Made by a program: the position numbers and the translations under genes. From positions 1-20,553 of the forward strand of contig CAMCUG010000007.1 of NCBI GenBank assembly GCA_945878835.1: a DNA stretch of 20,553 nucleotides, written 5' to 3'. The notes under the pieces are model-generated. The model did not search any database, was not told the origin of the DNA, and worked only from the letters and a program-made list of their open reading frames with translations. Shown here one piece after another: positions 6,705 to 14,366 of the stretch. This DNA is from Chryseobacterium gleum. GTDB lineage: Bacteria; Bacteroidota; Bacteroidia; Flavobacteriales_D; Sanyastnellaceae. Within the stretch, counting starts at the first letter, position 1; each line of letters opens with the position of its first letter.

Positions 6705-8249
6705 ATGGATGGCAGTGTATTGATTATTGTTTGCTCAATTACCGGAGTAATCAGTGGCTCTCTTCTTACCTACTTCGTTTTAAATGGTGCGTTAAAGTCT
6801 AAGAAAGACGGCATCATTGAAGAAGCGAAAAAAGAAGGAGAAGCCCTTAAAGAGAAAAAAATCCTTCAAGCCAAAGAGAAATTTTTGGAAATGAAGTCAC
6901 AGCACGACCGTGAGGTTGGTGAGAAAAACAACAAAGTGAAACAAGCGGAAGACCGCACTAAGAATCGCGAACGCGAAATTTCACAACAACAAGAACAACT
7001 GAAGCGCAAAGAAAAAGAGGCCGATGCTCAAAAAGAAAACGCGACGAAGCTTATCGAATTGAATGAAAAGAAGTCTGCCGATTTAGAAAAATCATCACAA
7101 AAAATAATCGCTCAATTAGAAGACCTTTCTAAACTTTCTGCCGATGATGCGAGAGCACAATTGATGGAAATGTTGAAGGAAGATGCACGTAACGCTTGCG
7201 CATCTCAGATTCAAGGAATCGTGGATGAAGCGAAACTTAAAGCGAATCAAGAAGCGAAGAAAATTGTAATTCAAACCATTCAACGCACCGCTGTAGAGCA
7301 CGCTGTTGAAAATAGCGTTTCAGTTTTCAATATTGAAAACGACGAAATCAAAGGACGTATCATTGGTCGTGAAGGACGTAACATTCGTGCGCTGGAAGCA
7401 GCTACCGGAGTTGAAATTATTGTAGACGACACACCAGAGGCGATTGTTCTTTCTTGTTTCGACCCAGTGCGTAGAGAGATTGCTCGTCTTTCTCTTCACC
7501 AATTGGTTACAGACGGTCGTATTCATCCGGCGCGTATTGAAGAGGTAGTTGCGAAGGTTAGCAAGAACATTGAAGAGGAGATTGTTGAAGTTGGAAAGCG
7601 CACCTGTATTGAAATGGGTATTCACGGTCTTCACAGCGAATTGGTTCGCATGGTTGGACGTATGAAATATCGTTCTTCTTATGGACAAAACTTATTGCAG
7701 CACAGCCGCGAAGTAGCCAACCTTTGTGCTACCATGGCAAGCGAATTGGGATTGAATCCGAAATCTGCGCGCAGAGCAGGATTGCTTCATGATATTGGAA
7801 AAGTTCCAGACACTGAAAGTGAATTGCCGCACGCAGTGTTGGGTATGAAGTTAGCAGAAAAATATGGTGAGAAGCCAGACGTATGCAACGCCATCGGAGC
7901 TCACCACGACGAGGTTGAAATGACGACGTTACTTTCTCCAATTATCCAAGTTTGCGATGCCATCTCAGGAGCTCGTCCTGGCGCTCGTCGCGAAGTGGTT
8001 GAAGCGTACATCCAGCGTTTACGCGATTTAGAGAATTTAGCTTTGGAATATCCTGGCGTATCTAAATCGTTCGCTATTCAAGCTGGACGCGAACTGCGTG
8101 TTATGGTTGAAGCTGATCACGTAACCGATGATCAAGCTGACGCATTGGCTATTTCATTGGCATCGCGCATTGAAACTGAAATGACATATCCTGGCCAAGT
8201 GCGTGTAACGGTTATCCGTGAAAAACGTGCTGTGGGAATTGCGAGATAA
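6705..8249 (+). CDS. rny: Ribonuclease Y
   Basis: RNase Y is a membrane-anchored endoribonuclease that starts mRNA decay. The 514-residue protein has the full family order: an N-terminal membrane segment (about residues 4-26, VLIIVCSITGVISGSLLTYFV), a long charged coiled coil (30-165), a KH RNA-binding domain with GRIIGREGRN (217-226), and an HD phosphohydrolase domain with LLHDIGK (His362-Asp363) and GAHHDEVE. The C-terminus GQVRVTVIREKRAVGIAR matches the family. I prefer ATG 6705, which gives the usual MDGSVL-like start right before the membrane helix. An upstream in-frame ATG at 6678 adds 9 residues but falls inside the candidate 6S RNA. It may share the transcript with zapA, and a terminator follows 19 bases after its stop. 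Confidence 0.95.
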   Translation: MDGSVLIIVCSITGVISGSLLTYFVLNGALKSKKDGIIEEAKKEGEALKEKKILQAKEKFLEMKSQHDREVGEKNNKVKQAEDRTKNREREISQQQEQLKRKEKEADAQKENATKLIELNEKKSADLEKSSQKIIAQLEDLSKLSADDARAQLMEMLKEDARNACASQIQGIVDEAKLKANQEAKKIVIQTIQRTAVEHAVENSVSVFNIENDEIKGRIIGREGRNIRALEAATGVEIIVDDTPEAIVLSCFDPVRREIARLSLHQLVTDGRIHPARIEEVVAKVSKNIEEEIVEVGKRTCIEMGIHGLHSELVRMVGRMKYRSSYGQNLLQHSREVANLCATMASELGLNPKSARRAGLLHDIGKVPDTESELPHAVLGMKLAEKYGEKPDVCNAIGAHHDEVEMTTLLSPIIQVCDAISGARPGARREVVEAYIQRLRDLENLALEYPGVSKSFAIQAGRELRVMVEADHVTDDQADALAISLASRIETEMTYPGQVRVTVIREKRAVGIAR

Positions 8250-8268
8250 TCTTTTGCATTAGACGAAC

Positions 8269-8297
8269 AAAAACGCCCGCGAATGCGGGCGTTTTTT
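8269..8297. terminator. Bidirectional intrinsic terminator
   Basis: A 7-bp GC-rich stem (8274-8280 CGCCCGC with 8285-8291 GCGGGCG) with a GAAT loop is flanked by five A (8269-8273) and six T (8292-8297). It can end rny transcripts on the plus strand and transcripts of the convergent PLP-enzyme gene on the minus strand. Confidence 0.93.
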
Positions 8298-8315
8298 ATT
8301 TCAATCAAAATTAAT

Positions 8316-9557
8316 TCAACTTAACGCTTGCGCCAAGTCGGCAATAATATCTTCTGAGTTTTCAATTCCAACACTCAAACGAATCATTCCTTCGGTAATA
8401 CCCATTCCAATTTTATCTACATCTGGAACATCTGCATGCGTCATAGAGAATGGGTGCTGGGCCAAGCTCTCGTTACTTCCTAAACTTACCGCCAACTTAA
8501 TAAGTTTGCAATTGTCCAAAACACGGAACGCTTCCTCTTCGCCGCCGCGAACCGTAAAGCCAATCATGGCTCCAGGCGCTTTGCATTGCTCCTTGTATAT
8601 TGCAATTTGTTGAGGTGAATTCGTCGGCAATCCCGGAAAAAAAACTTGCTCTATTTTCGGGTGATTCATTAAAAAATCAACAACATCAACGGCATTCTTC
8701 GTTTGTTGATCCATACGAATCTTCAAAGTCTCAATGCTACGAGTTAACAACCATGCTGTGTAAGGCGCAATCATATTTCCTAAAAACGTACGCAAAGTTT
8801 TAATTGCAGTAATATGCTCCCGCTTTCCAACAGTTACTCCTGCAATCAAATCACTGTGTCCGCTCAAATACTTTGTCGCACTGTAGCAAACCACGTCTGC
8901 TCCCCATTCCATGGGCTTCTGCCAAATAGGTCCCATGTATGTGTTGTCAACAGCGTATAAAACTTTGTTGCCTGAGGTGGCTTCAATTTTATTTCTAAAC
9001 TCTTGAATAGCCTTTAGATCGAATAAGTGATTCGTCGGGTTGGCGGGTGTTTCTGTGAAGACCATTTTAACCCGACTTAATTTATTTTCAGCCTGAAGTC
9101 TATCGTACAATTCGTCTAACGAATCATTAGGGCCAAAAGATTCCCATTGAATTCCAAAATCAATGAGCACTTGATGAATAAAGTGGTGTGTTCCTCCATA
9201 AGTCGGATGGCTGCATACCAAAATATCTCCAGGACGCAAGTACGCTAACATGGTCGTAGCAATGGCACTCATGCCACTTTCGAAAGTTGCGGCTTCTTCA
9301 GCTCCTTCGTATAGAGCTAAACGCTCTTCCAAAATTTGAAGATTCGGATTGTTCAAGCGACTGTAGATTAGACCCAGCTGCTCGCCTTCATTCATGCTGT
9401 CTTTACCATAGGCCAACGCGAAAAATCGTTTCCCTTCAGCAGCGGTATTGAATACGAAAGTAGATGTTTGGAATATCGGCGGCTTCACCGATCCTTCGCT
9501 CCATTTCGGATTATAGCCGTGGCTCATCATCCATGACTCGGGGTGTTTCTTTTCCAT
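8316..9557 (-). CDS. Cys/Met metabolism PLP-dependent enzyme (cystathionine gamma-synthase / methionine gamma-lyase family)
   Basis: This 413-residue enzyme belongs to the Cys/Met metabolism PLP-dependent family, which makes or breaks C-S bonds in transsulfuration and methionine catabolism. Family signatures are clear: YSRLNNPN (65-72), ESGMSAIA (93-100), HPTYGGTHHF (117-126), the PLP-stacking YGG region, VDNTYMGP (203-210, Asp204 holds the pyridine nitrogen), SATKYLSGHSDLIAG with the Schiff-base Lys229, and SLGSNESLAQHPFSMTH near the C-terminus. An extra segment (about 48-62, YGKDSMNEGEQLG) precedes YSR, as in the Bacteroidota branch of the family. Sequence alone does not separate gamma-synthase from gamma-lyase activity. 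It is divergent from the BatA-domain gene, and TATTTTCG lies 4 bases before the ATG. It ends before a shared terminator. Confidence 0.9.
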   Translation of the reverse strand: MEKKHPESWMMSHGYNPKWSEGSVKPPIFQTSTFVFNTAAEGKRFFALAYGKDSMNEGEQLGLIYSRLNNPNLQILEERLALYEGAEEAATFESGMSAIATTMLAYLRPGDILVCSHPTYGGTHHFIHQVLIDFGIQWESFGPNDSLDELYDRLQAENKLSRVKMVFTETPANPTNHLFDLKAIQEFRNKIEATSGNKVLYAVDNTYMGPIWQKPMEWGADVVCYSATKYLSGHSDLIAGVTVGKREHITAIKTLRTFLGNMIAPYTAWLLTRSIETLKIRMDQQTKNAVDVVDFLMNHPKIEQVFFPGLPTNSPQQIAIYKEQCKAPGAMIGFTVRGGEEEAFRVLDNCKLIKLAVSLGSNESLAQHPFSMTHADVPDVDKIGMGITEGMIRLSVGIENSEDIIADLAQALS

Positions 9558-9561
9558 TTGC

Positions 9562-9569
9562 CGAAAATA
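9562..9569 (-). promoter_or_regulatory. Possible -7 element (TATTTTCG)
   Basis: On the minus strand this reads TATTTTCG, one base from TAnnTTTG, and it ends 4 bases (GCAA) before the ATG of the PLP-enzyme gene at 9557. The spacing equals that at 1432-1439 and 20510-20517, which supports it as a real element. Confidence 0.45.
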
Positions 9570-9583
9570 CGAAATCTATGCGC

Positions 9584-9591
9584 TATATTTG
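9584..9591 (+). promoter_or_regulatory. -7 promoter element (TATATTTG)
   Basis: TATATTTG is an exact match to TAnnTTTG and ends 9 bases before the ATG at 9601. It overlaps the TTG at 9589 that would open a longer frame, so that earlier start is unlikely. It should drive the BatA-domain and dihydroorotase-like pair. Confidence 0.6.
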
Positions 9592-9600
9592 AGCTTCGAA

Positions 9601-11646
9601 ATGCGATTCGTACATCCCGAAATACTTTGGGCCCTTACAGCACTTGCCGTTCCGGTTCTTATTCACCTCTTTAATTTCCGTAGGTATAAGAAAATCGCCT
9701 TTTCAAATGTTTCCTTCCTCAAAGAAGTCAAATCCGAAACAACCAAATCTTCGAAGATTCGACACCTCATTATTCTTATCTGCCGACTTCTTGCTTTTGC
9801 CGCATTAATACTGGCTTTTGCTCAACCGTTCTTCCCAACTGCTTTGAGCGAGAAAATGAACGGTTCACGCGCAGTTAGCGTATATATAGACAACAGCTTG
9901 AGCATGCAAGGCCAGGCGGAAGGGGTTTCGTTTTTAGAGTCTTCCAAACAAAAAGCGAGTGCATTGGTGAGCTCGTTTTCCAGCAACGACCGGTTTCAAA
10001 TTATTTCAAACAATTTCAAAGGAACCGACCAGCGATTACTTTCCAAAGATGAAGCGCTGCAGAGTATTCAAGATATTTCTTTCAGTCCCGAAACCAAACT
10101 ACTGAGCGCTGTGTTCGACCGTCAACGAGACCTGCTGAAAAAATCAGCCGTCGACATTCGCTTGTACTATTGGATTTCCGATTTCCAACAAAACACGAGC
10201 GACATTCAAGACATTACAAATCCTCAGGATGCTCTTGTAACCGCTATTCCTGCAACGAAAGATGTACAAAGAAATATTTGCATCGACTCCATTTACTTCT
10301 CAACGCCGCAACGAATTTTAAATAACTCTGACACACTTTTGGTTGTTATTCAAAATCACAGTAATGAAGAGATGAGCAATGTTCCTCTGAGTGTTGAGCT
10401 CGACGGAATACAAAAAGCGGTAAGCGCCGTATCTCTTCCCGCACAAGGAATCTCAACTATTCCAATAGCATTTAGCACCACCCAAACTGGATTTCACTTT
10501 GGAAGCGTTCGAATCAATGACTTCCCGCTGGTGTTCGACGACGTTCATTATTTCGCTTATAGCATTTCCGAAAAAATAAACATCTTGAATGTCGTTGGAA
10601 GTGAACAACAAAACGTAGAGCAGCTTTTCTCAAACGATCCGCAATACAATTTCATTTCTGTGAATGCTGCCGCCGTATCAACGGAAAGCATTCAATCATC
10701 CAACCTCATTGTTCTGCAAGGCATACAGTCACTTTCTAACCAGCTTATCGGCGACCTTTCAAGTTATATTGAACAGGGCGGAACAATATTCCTTATCCCA
10801 CATTCGACTTCAGATTTACTGAGCTACAATAATTTATTAGGAAGATGCAACAGCGTTCAACTTGGCGCGAAATCAAGTACAGCTCTGTCAGCGATAACCG
10901 TTGACTTGAGCAATCCTTTTTATAGTCCAGCATTTGAGCGACTTCAAAACAATGCCTCTCTGCCTTCTGCCATCTCGCATTTTCCAATGAGTAACGGAAA
11001 CTTGCAATCGCTACCGCTCATTTCATTTCAAGACAACACCCCTCTACTCGCTCAAACCAACTTTGGAAAAGGTAGACTCTTTGTGAGCTCTGTTTCTTGC
11101 ATAAAAACAGAGAGTACTTTTCTATCGCACGCTTTATTCCCTGTAAGCCTTCTTCGAGCGGCAGAAACAAGCGCAGCGGCTCAGCAACTGTATTATCAGT
11201 TGGGAAAAGAATCTTATGTAACATTAAGTCAGTCACCTTCCACAGAGGATGGCTTGTTCGAAATTATCAGCACAAATAGCTCGAAAACATTCATCGCTCA
11301 ATCGAGAAGTACCGGACGAGAATCTGAAGTTTTTCTTCCTTCAGAAATGACTGAGTCTGGATTTTACGTTGTGAAAGAAAACAGCGCAAGCCGTATGCCT
11401 TTGGCTATTAACTTTAACAACGCGGAAAGCAATGTCGATTTACTCGCAACAGATGAGCTCTTGAAATTGGGCCAACAAATTGGCCTTGCCGATTTTTCTG
11501 TGAAAGATGCAAATGCTGAAATGCTTCAGTCGTTAGCAACAGAACTTGGAGGCGGTATTTCACTATGGAAATACCTCATCTACAGCGGGCTATTATTTAT
11601 TGCATTGGAAATCGTATTCATTAAAATTTGGAAATCGAAAATATGA
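9601..11646 (+). CDS. BatA-domain membrane protein with von Willebrand factor A-like region
   Basis: The 681-residue protein starts with the BatA (aerotolerance-regulator N-terminal) domain: two membrane helices (about 9-26, WALTALAVPVLIHLFNF, and 55-76, HLIILICRLLAFAALILAFA) with the typical LIHLFNFRRYKKIAFSNVSFL between them. A VWA-like region follows, with a DxSxS metal-site motif (DNSLS, Asp97 to Ser101). A long beta-rich domain faces the periplasm, and a last membrane helix sits at the C-terminus (WKYLIYSGLLFIALEIVFI) with a short basic tail. Bat proteins are tied to envelope stress and MoxR-type chaperones, but this family's exact role is unknown. I use ATG 9601, because the TTG at 9589 lies inside the -7 element. 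Its stop overlaps the next start as ATGA, so the two genes are probably translationally coupled. Confidence 0.85.
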   Translation: MRFVHPEILWALTALAVPVLIHLFNFRRYKKIAFSNVSFLKEVKSETTKSSKIRHLIILICRLLAFAALILAFAQPFFPTALSEKMNGSRAVSVYIDNSLSMQGQAEGVSFLESSKQKASALVSSFSSNDRFQIISNNFKGTDQRLLSKDEALQSIQDISFSPETKLLSAVFDRQRDLLKKSAVDIRLYYWISDFQQNTSDIQDITNPQDALVTAIPATKDVQRNICIDSIYFSTPQRILNNSDTLLVVIQNHSNEEMSNVPLSVELDGIQKAVSAVSLPAQGISTIPIAFSTTQTGFHFGSVRINDFPLVFDDVHYFAYSISEKINILNVVGSEQQNVEQLFSNDPQYNFISVNAAAVSTESIQSSNLIVLQGIQSLSNQLIGDLSSYIEQGGTIFLIPHSTSDLLSYNNLLGRCNSVQLGAKSSTALSAITVDLSNPFYSPAFERLQNNASLPSAISHFPMSNGNLQSLPLISFQDNTPLLAQTNFGKGRLFVSSVSCIKTESTFLSHALFPVSLLRAAETSAAAQQLYYQLGKESYVTLSQSPSTEDGLFEIISTNSSKTFIAQSRSTGRESEVFLPSEMTESGFYVVKENSASRMPLAINFNNAESNVDLLATDELLKLGQQIGLADFSVKDANAEMLQSLATELGGGISLWKYLIYSGLLFIALEIVFIKIWKSKI

Positions 11647-12881
11647 AAACACTCATTCAAAACGCCAAGCTCTTTTCTCCGCTTTCGAAGCACCATCTGA
11701 AAATTATGGATGTTGAATTAACCAACGGAGTTATTACCTCAATTGGGAAGAATTTACCCAAAGGAAAATCAAAAATCATTGCTGGCAAAGACCATATTCT
11801 ATCTGTAGCCTTCACAGATCTTCGCGCAAACTTCGGCGAACCCGGCTTTGAACAGAACGAAACGCTTCGCTTTGGAACAGCTGCTGCGAAGAAAGGCGGT
11901 TTCACGCGTGTGTGCCTTATGCCCTCACTTATGCCTGTGACCGACAATCAAGGGGCAGTAAAATTTCTGACAAAAAACAACACAGCTTCTTTTCAAATAT
12001 TACCATTGGGTTCTATTTCCAAAGAAATGCAAGGCAAACAATTAACCGAATTCGCCGAGCTTCAAAGCGCTGGAGCCGTCGGATTTACAGAGAATGAGCA
12101 TACAGTTTCAACAGAGCTTATGATGCGCGCACTCGAATATTCTAAGCAAACCAACACACGCATATTTGTGGCACCGAACGATTATTCGGTTCACCCGAAG
12201 GCTCAAATACATGAAGGAAAAACCAATGTAAAAATGGGGTTGAAAGGTGCGAGTGAACTGAGTGAAACGCTAAGAATTCAACGTGATCTTGCTCTGTTGA
12301 AATACACAGGTGGAAGCCTACACTTTTACAGCATATCCACTGCGAAGGGAATTGACATGATTCGCAAAGCGAAAAAAGACGATCTTCAAGTGACCTGCTC
12401 TATAGCCGCGCATCAGCTTTCTTTCACCCATGAAGACATGATTGATTACGACAGTCATAAAAAAGTATGGCCTCCATTCCGCGGAAGCACAGACCGCAAG
12501 GCATTGATCAATGGTTTAATTGATGGAACAATAGACGCCATCGAAAGTCAGCATACTCCTCTAACCATTGAAAACAAAGAACTCGAATTTGAATATGCAG
12601 AATTCGGTATCAGCGGAATTGAAATTGCTTTTCAAACAATTTTCTCTGCGGTTGGGAAAGAAGTTCCGATTGAAACATTAATTGAAAAGCTCACTATCGG
12701 TGCAGAGTTTTCTGCAAACATTCCCCCCATTCAAATGGAAGTTGGAGAACAAGCTCGACTCGTGCTCATTTCAACCAAAAGAAAAACTATTGTTGAGCAA
12801 TCTACATGGCTCTCACGCGGGAAAAACTCACCGTTCTTCAACACTGAATTAAACGGCGCTGTAACTCCGCTGTTCGATTAG
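11643..12881 (+). CDS. pyrC: Dihydroorotase-like protein, probably catalytically inactive
   Basis: The 412-residue product has the amidohydrolase fold of type I dihydroorotases, the third step of pyrimidine synthesis: a small beta domain (1-55), then conserved landmarks such as GEPGFE (65-70), LMPSLMPVTDN, LHFYSIST (226-233), AHQLSFTHED (256-265), KVWPPFR (274-280) and EFGISGIEIAF (320-330). The catalytic residues are gone: the HxH metal site reads RAN (61-63), the histidine of the LHxxH motif is replaced in HFYSIST, and the TDHAP aspartate motif reads SQHTP (302-306). I expect a non-catalytic protein, perhaps a structural partner, as for inactive dihydroorotase homologues that assemble with aspartate transcarbamoylase. 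The start is ATG 11643, overlapping the BatA-domain stop as ATGA; an ATG at 11628 is possible but less likely. The stop overlaps the stop of the convergent DUF3467 gene. Confidence 0.85.
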   Translation: MKTLIQNAKLFSPLSKHHLKIMDVELTNGVITSIGKNLPKGKSKIIAGKDHILSVAFTDLRANFGEPGFEQNETLRFGTAAAKKGGFTRVCLMPSLMPVTDNQGAVKFLTKNNTASFQILPLGSISKEMQGKQLTEFAELQSAGAVGFTENEHTVSTELMMRALEYSKQTNTRIFVAPNDYSVHPKAQIHEGKTNVKMGLKGASELSETLRIQRDLALLKYTGGSLHFYSISTAKGIDMIRKAKKDDLQVTCSIAAHQLSFTHEDMIDYDSHKKVWPPFRGSTDRKALINGLIDGTIDAIESQHTPLTIENKELEFEYAEFGISGIEIAFQTIFSAVGKEVPIETLIEKLTIGAEFSANIPPIQMEVGEQARLVLISTKRKTIVEQSTWLSRGKNSPFFNTELNGAVTPLFD

Positions 12882-13195
12882 GCTTGGCCTTGAGGTCCGC
12901 CGAAAGTCATTGGAAATTGAACATCTGCAACACCTTCCTTAATGACTCCGTTCTGAGCTTCAAACTTCGAAATATTTTCTTGCAAGGCCTTCATTAAACG
13001 CTTCGCATGCTGCGGAGTCATTATAATTCTAGATTGAACCTTTGCTTTCGGCACATTCGGCATTACACGAATAAAGTCAAGCACAAACTCAGAAGTGCTG
13101 TGCGTAATAACAGCTAAATTAGAGTAGGTTCCTTCTGCAATATTTTCAGATAATTCAATGCTTATCGGCTGAGGCGTTTCGTTGTTGTTTTCCAT
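12878..13195 (-). CDS. DUF3467 domain protein
   Basis: A 105-residue protein matching the DUF3467 family, small acidic proteins common in Bacteroidota whose function is unknown. Recognisable features are ISIELSENIAEGTYSNLAVITHS (near 12-34), SEFVLDFIRVMPNVPKAKVQSRIIMTPQHAKRL (near 35-67) and a helix with MKALQENISKFE. The tail is Gly/Pro/Gln-rich (TFGGPQGQA). There is no signal peptide or membrane helix, so it should be cytoplasmic. It is the last gene of a tight minus-strand operon, 1 base after the HAD gene, and its stop codon overlaps that of the convergent dihydroorotase-like gene. Confidence 0.85.
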   Translation of the reverse strand: MENNNETPQPISIELSENIAEGTYSNLAVITHSTSEFVLDFIRVMPNVPKAKVQSRIIMTPQHAKRLMKALQENISKFEAQNGVIKEGVADVQFPMTFGGPQGQA

Positions 13196-13196
13196 G

Positions 13197-13928
13197 TTAT
13201 AGTATATTTTTCAATTCATTCAATGTGTCTATGGTAAAGGTAGGAACATAGTTGTGTCTCACAGATTTCCCGTCGTGTAATTCTGCCATTCGCTTCTCTG
13301 TAGCGGTGAAAAACACTTGATCTATTCCTGCATTTCTTGCTCCTAAAATATCTGCGTCCCAGTCATCACCTATCATCAAAGCTTCTTCTGCATTGCAATT
13401 CGCACGCTTCAAGGCCAATTCAAAAATAGCAGCATGTGGTTTGCGCACACCCGCTTCTTCGCTGTATACAACCGTTGAAAAATAATGCTCAATCTCAGCG
13501 GCAGCCATTTTAAATCCTTGCACTTCGATAAACCCATTGGTCAAGATCACATGCGTGTAATTCCCCTTCGTCTGCTCTAGAATTTCACGAGCTCCTTCAA
13601 TAAGATGGGGTAAACGGGGACACACCGCAAGGAATTCCGTGGCAAACAAATCAACAAAATCTAAATCGTATTCCGCCTTCACTTCATTAAATAAATCAAT
13701 GAAGCGTTTGTTTCGAAGTTCTTCTTTTGCAATTTTACCTTCTCGATACAATGCCCACACTCTTTCGTTGTGTTTGGGATAGCAATTCAAGAAATGTTCA
13801 AGCGAAATGTTTCGAAAATTACTCGACTCAAATCGCTGAAATAACTGCGTGAGCGCAATTGTTGTATTTCCATTTAAATCCCAAAGGGTACCGTCTAAAT
13901 CCCAAAGGATTGCCTTATACTTTTTCAT
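13197..13928 (-). CDS. HAD-family phosphatase, YjjG-type nucleotidase-like
   Basis: This 243-residue haloacid-dehalogenase-superfamily phosphatase most resembles the YjjG group, which dephosphorylates pyrimidine nucleoside monophosphates. All four HAD motifs are present: DLDGTLWD (Asp10 nucleophile and Asp12), ILTNG (128-132, Thr130), RKPH with Lys163, and IGDDWDAD (186-193, Asp188/Asp191). The helical cap between motifs I and II (about 18-105) fits subclass I. The DLDGTLWD start and the PHAAIFE segment after motif III are YjjG-like, but the true substrate cannot be assigned from sequence. It follows the small membrane protein gene with no gap (stop TAA next to ATG) and is 1 base before the DUF3467 gene, so all are probably cotranscribed. 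Confidence 0.87.
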   Translation of the reverse strand: MKKYKAILWDLDGTLWDLNGNTTIALTQLFQRFESSNFRNISLEHFLNCYPKHNERVWALYREGKIAKEELRNKRFIDLFNEVKAEYDLDFVDLFATEFLAVCPRLPHLIEGAREILEQTKGNYTHVILTNGFIEVQGFKMAAAEIEHYFSTVVYSEEAGVRKPHAAIFELALKRANCNAEEALMIGDDWDADILGARNAGIDQVFFTATEKRMAELHDGKSVRHNYVPTFTIDTLNELKNIL

Positions 13929-14366
13929 TTATAATCCTTTGATGTAATAGGCCGCAGAGGAGAGTATTAAAGACCAAACCATGAATCCACAAATAAGCCA
14001 AAGTGGCGTAAATCGGTTGTGCTTAAAGAATTTCGCTGCAAGCAAAGAGGTAATGGGCACCGAAATTATTGCTGAAATAGCTATGAATCCGATAAGCCCG
14101 AACTTATTCTTTATAAAAACAATCCTTCTTCTTCCTTTCGTGAAAACTGGCTTTTTCTTTTTCGACTTCAAATGACTGGTCCATTTAAAGAGATAAGTTC
14201 CTCCATAATAAAATAACAAAACACCAACGGCGGCACCGGTGCCTGTTGTTAAGACCACTTCGCCAAATTGAATGTTTTCCTTTCCAGTGGCATAAATAGT
14301 AAATGGAGTAATGATGAATTTCACCACAGCCAGCATGCCGTACAGTATGAAGTGATAAAATTCCAT
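13929..14366 (-). CDS. Small integral membrane protein, function unknown
   Basis: I do not recognise this 145-residue protein. It has four likely membrane helices: about 4-26 (YHFILYGMLAVVKFIITPF), 36-60, 88-110 (FGLIGFIAISAIISVPITSLLAAKF) and 120-141. A strongly basic loop (67-86, KSKKKKPVFTKGRRR) lies between helices 2 and 3 and should face the cytoplasm. The Gly/Pro/Ser pattern of helix 3 resembles small transporter-like families such as the putative small multidrug exporters, but only weakly. It directly abuts the GAPDH gene upstream (TAA next to ATG) and the HAD gene downstream, the same operon. Confidence 0.8.
   Translation of the reverse strand: MEFYHFILYGMLAVVKFIITPFTIYATGKENIQFGEVVLTTGTGAAVGVLLFYYGGTYLFKWTSHLKSKKKKPVFTKGRRRIVFIKNKFGLIGFIAISAIISVPITSLLAAKFFKHNRFTPLWLICGFMVWSLILSSAAYYIKGL

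Noticed and set aside
7116..7941. Minus-strand open frames within rny
   Set aside because: They are opposite a clear RNase Y gene and have no recognisable features.
9589..9600. TTG start at 9589 for the BatA-domain protein
   Set aside because: The codon lies inside the TATATTTG promoter element, and ATG 9601 gives the normal family start.
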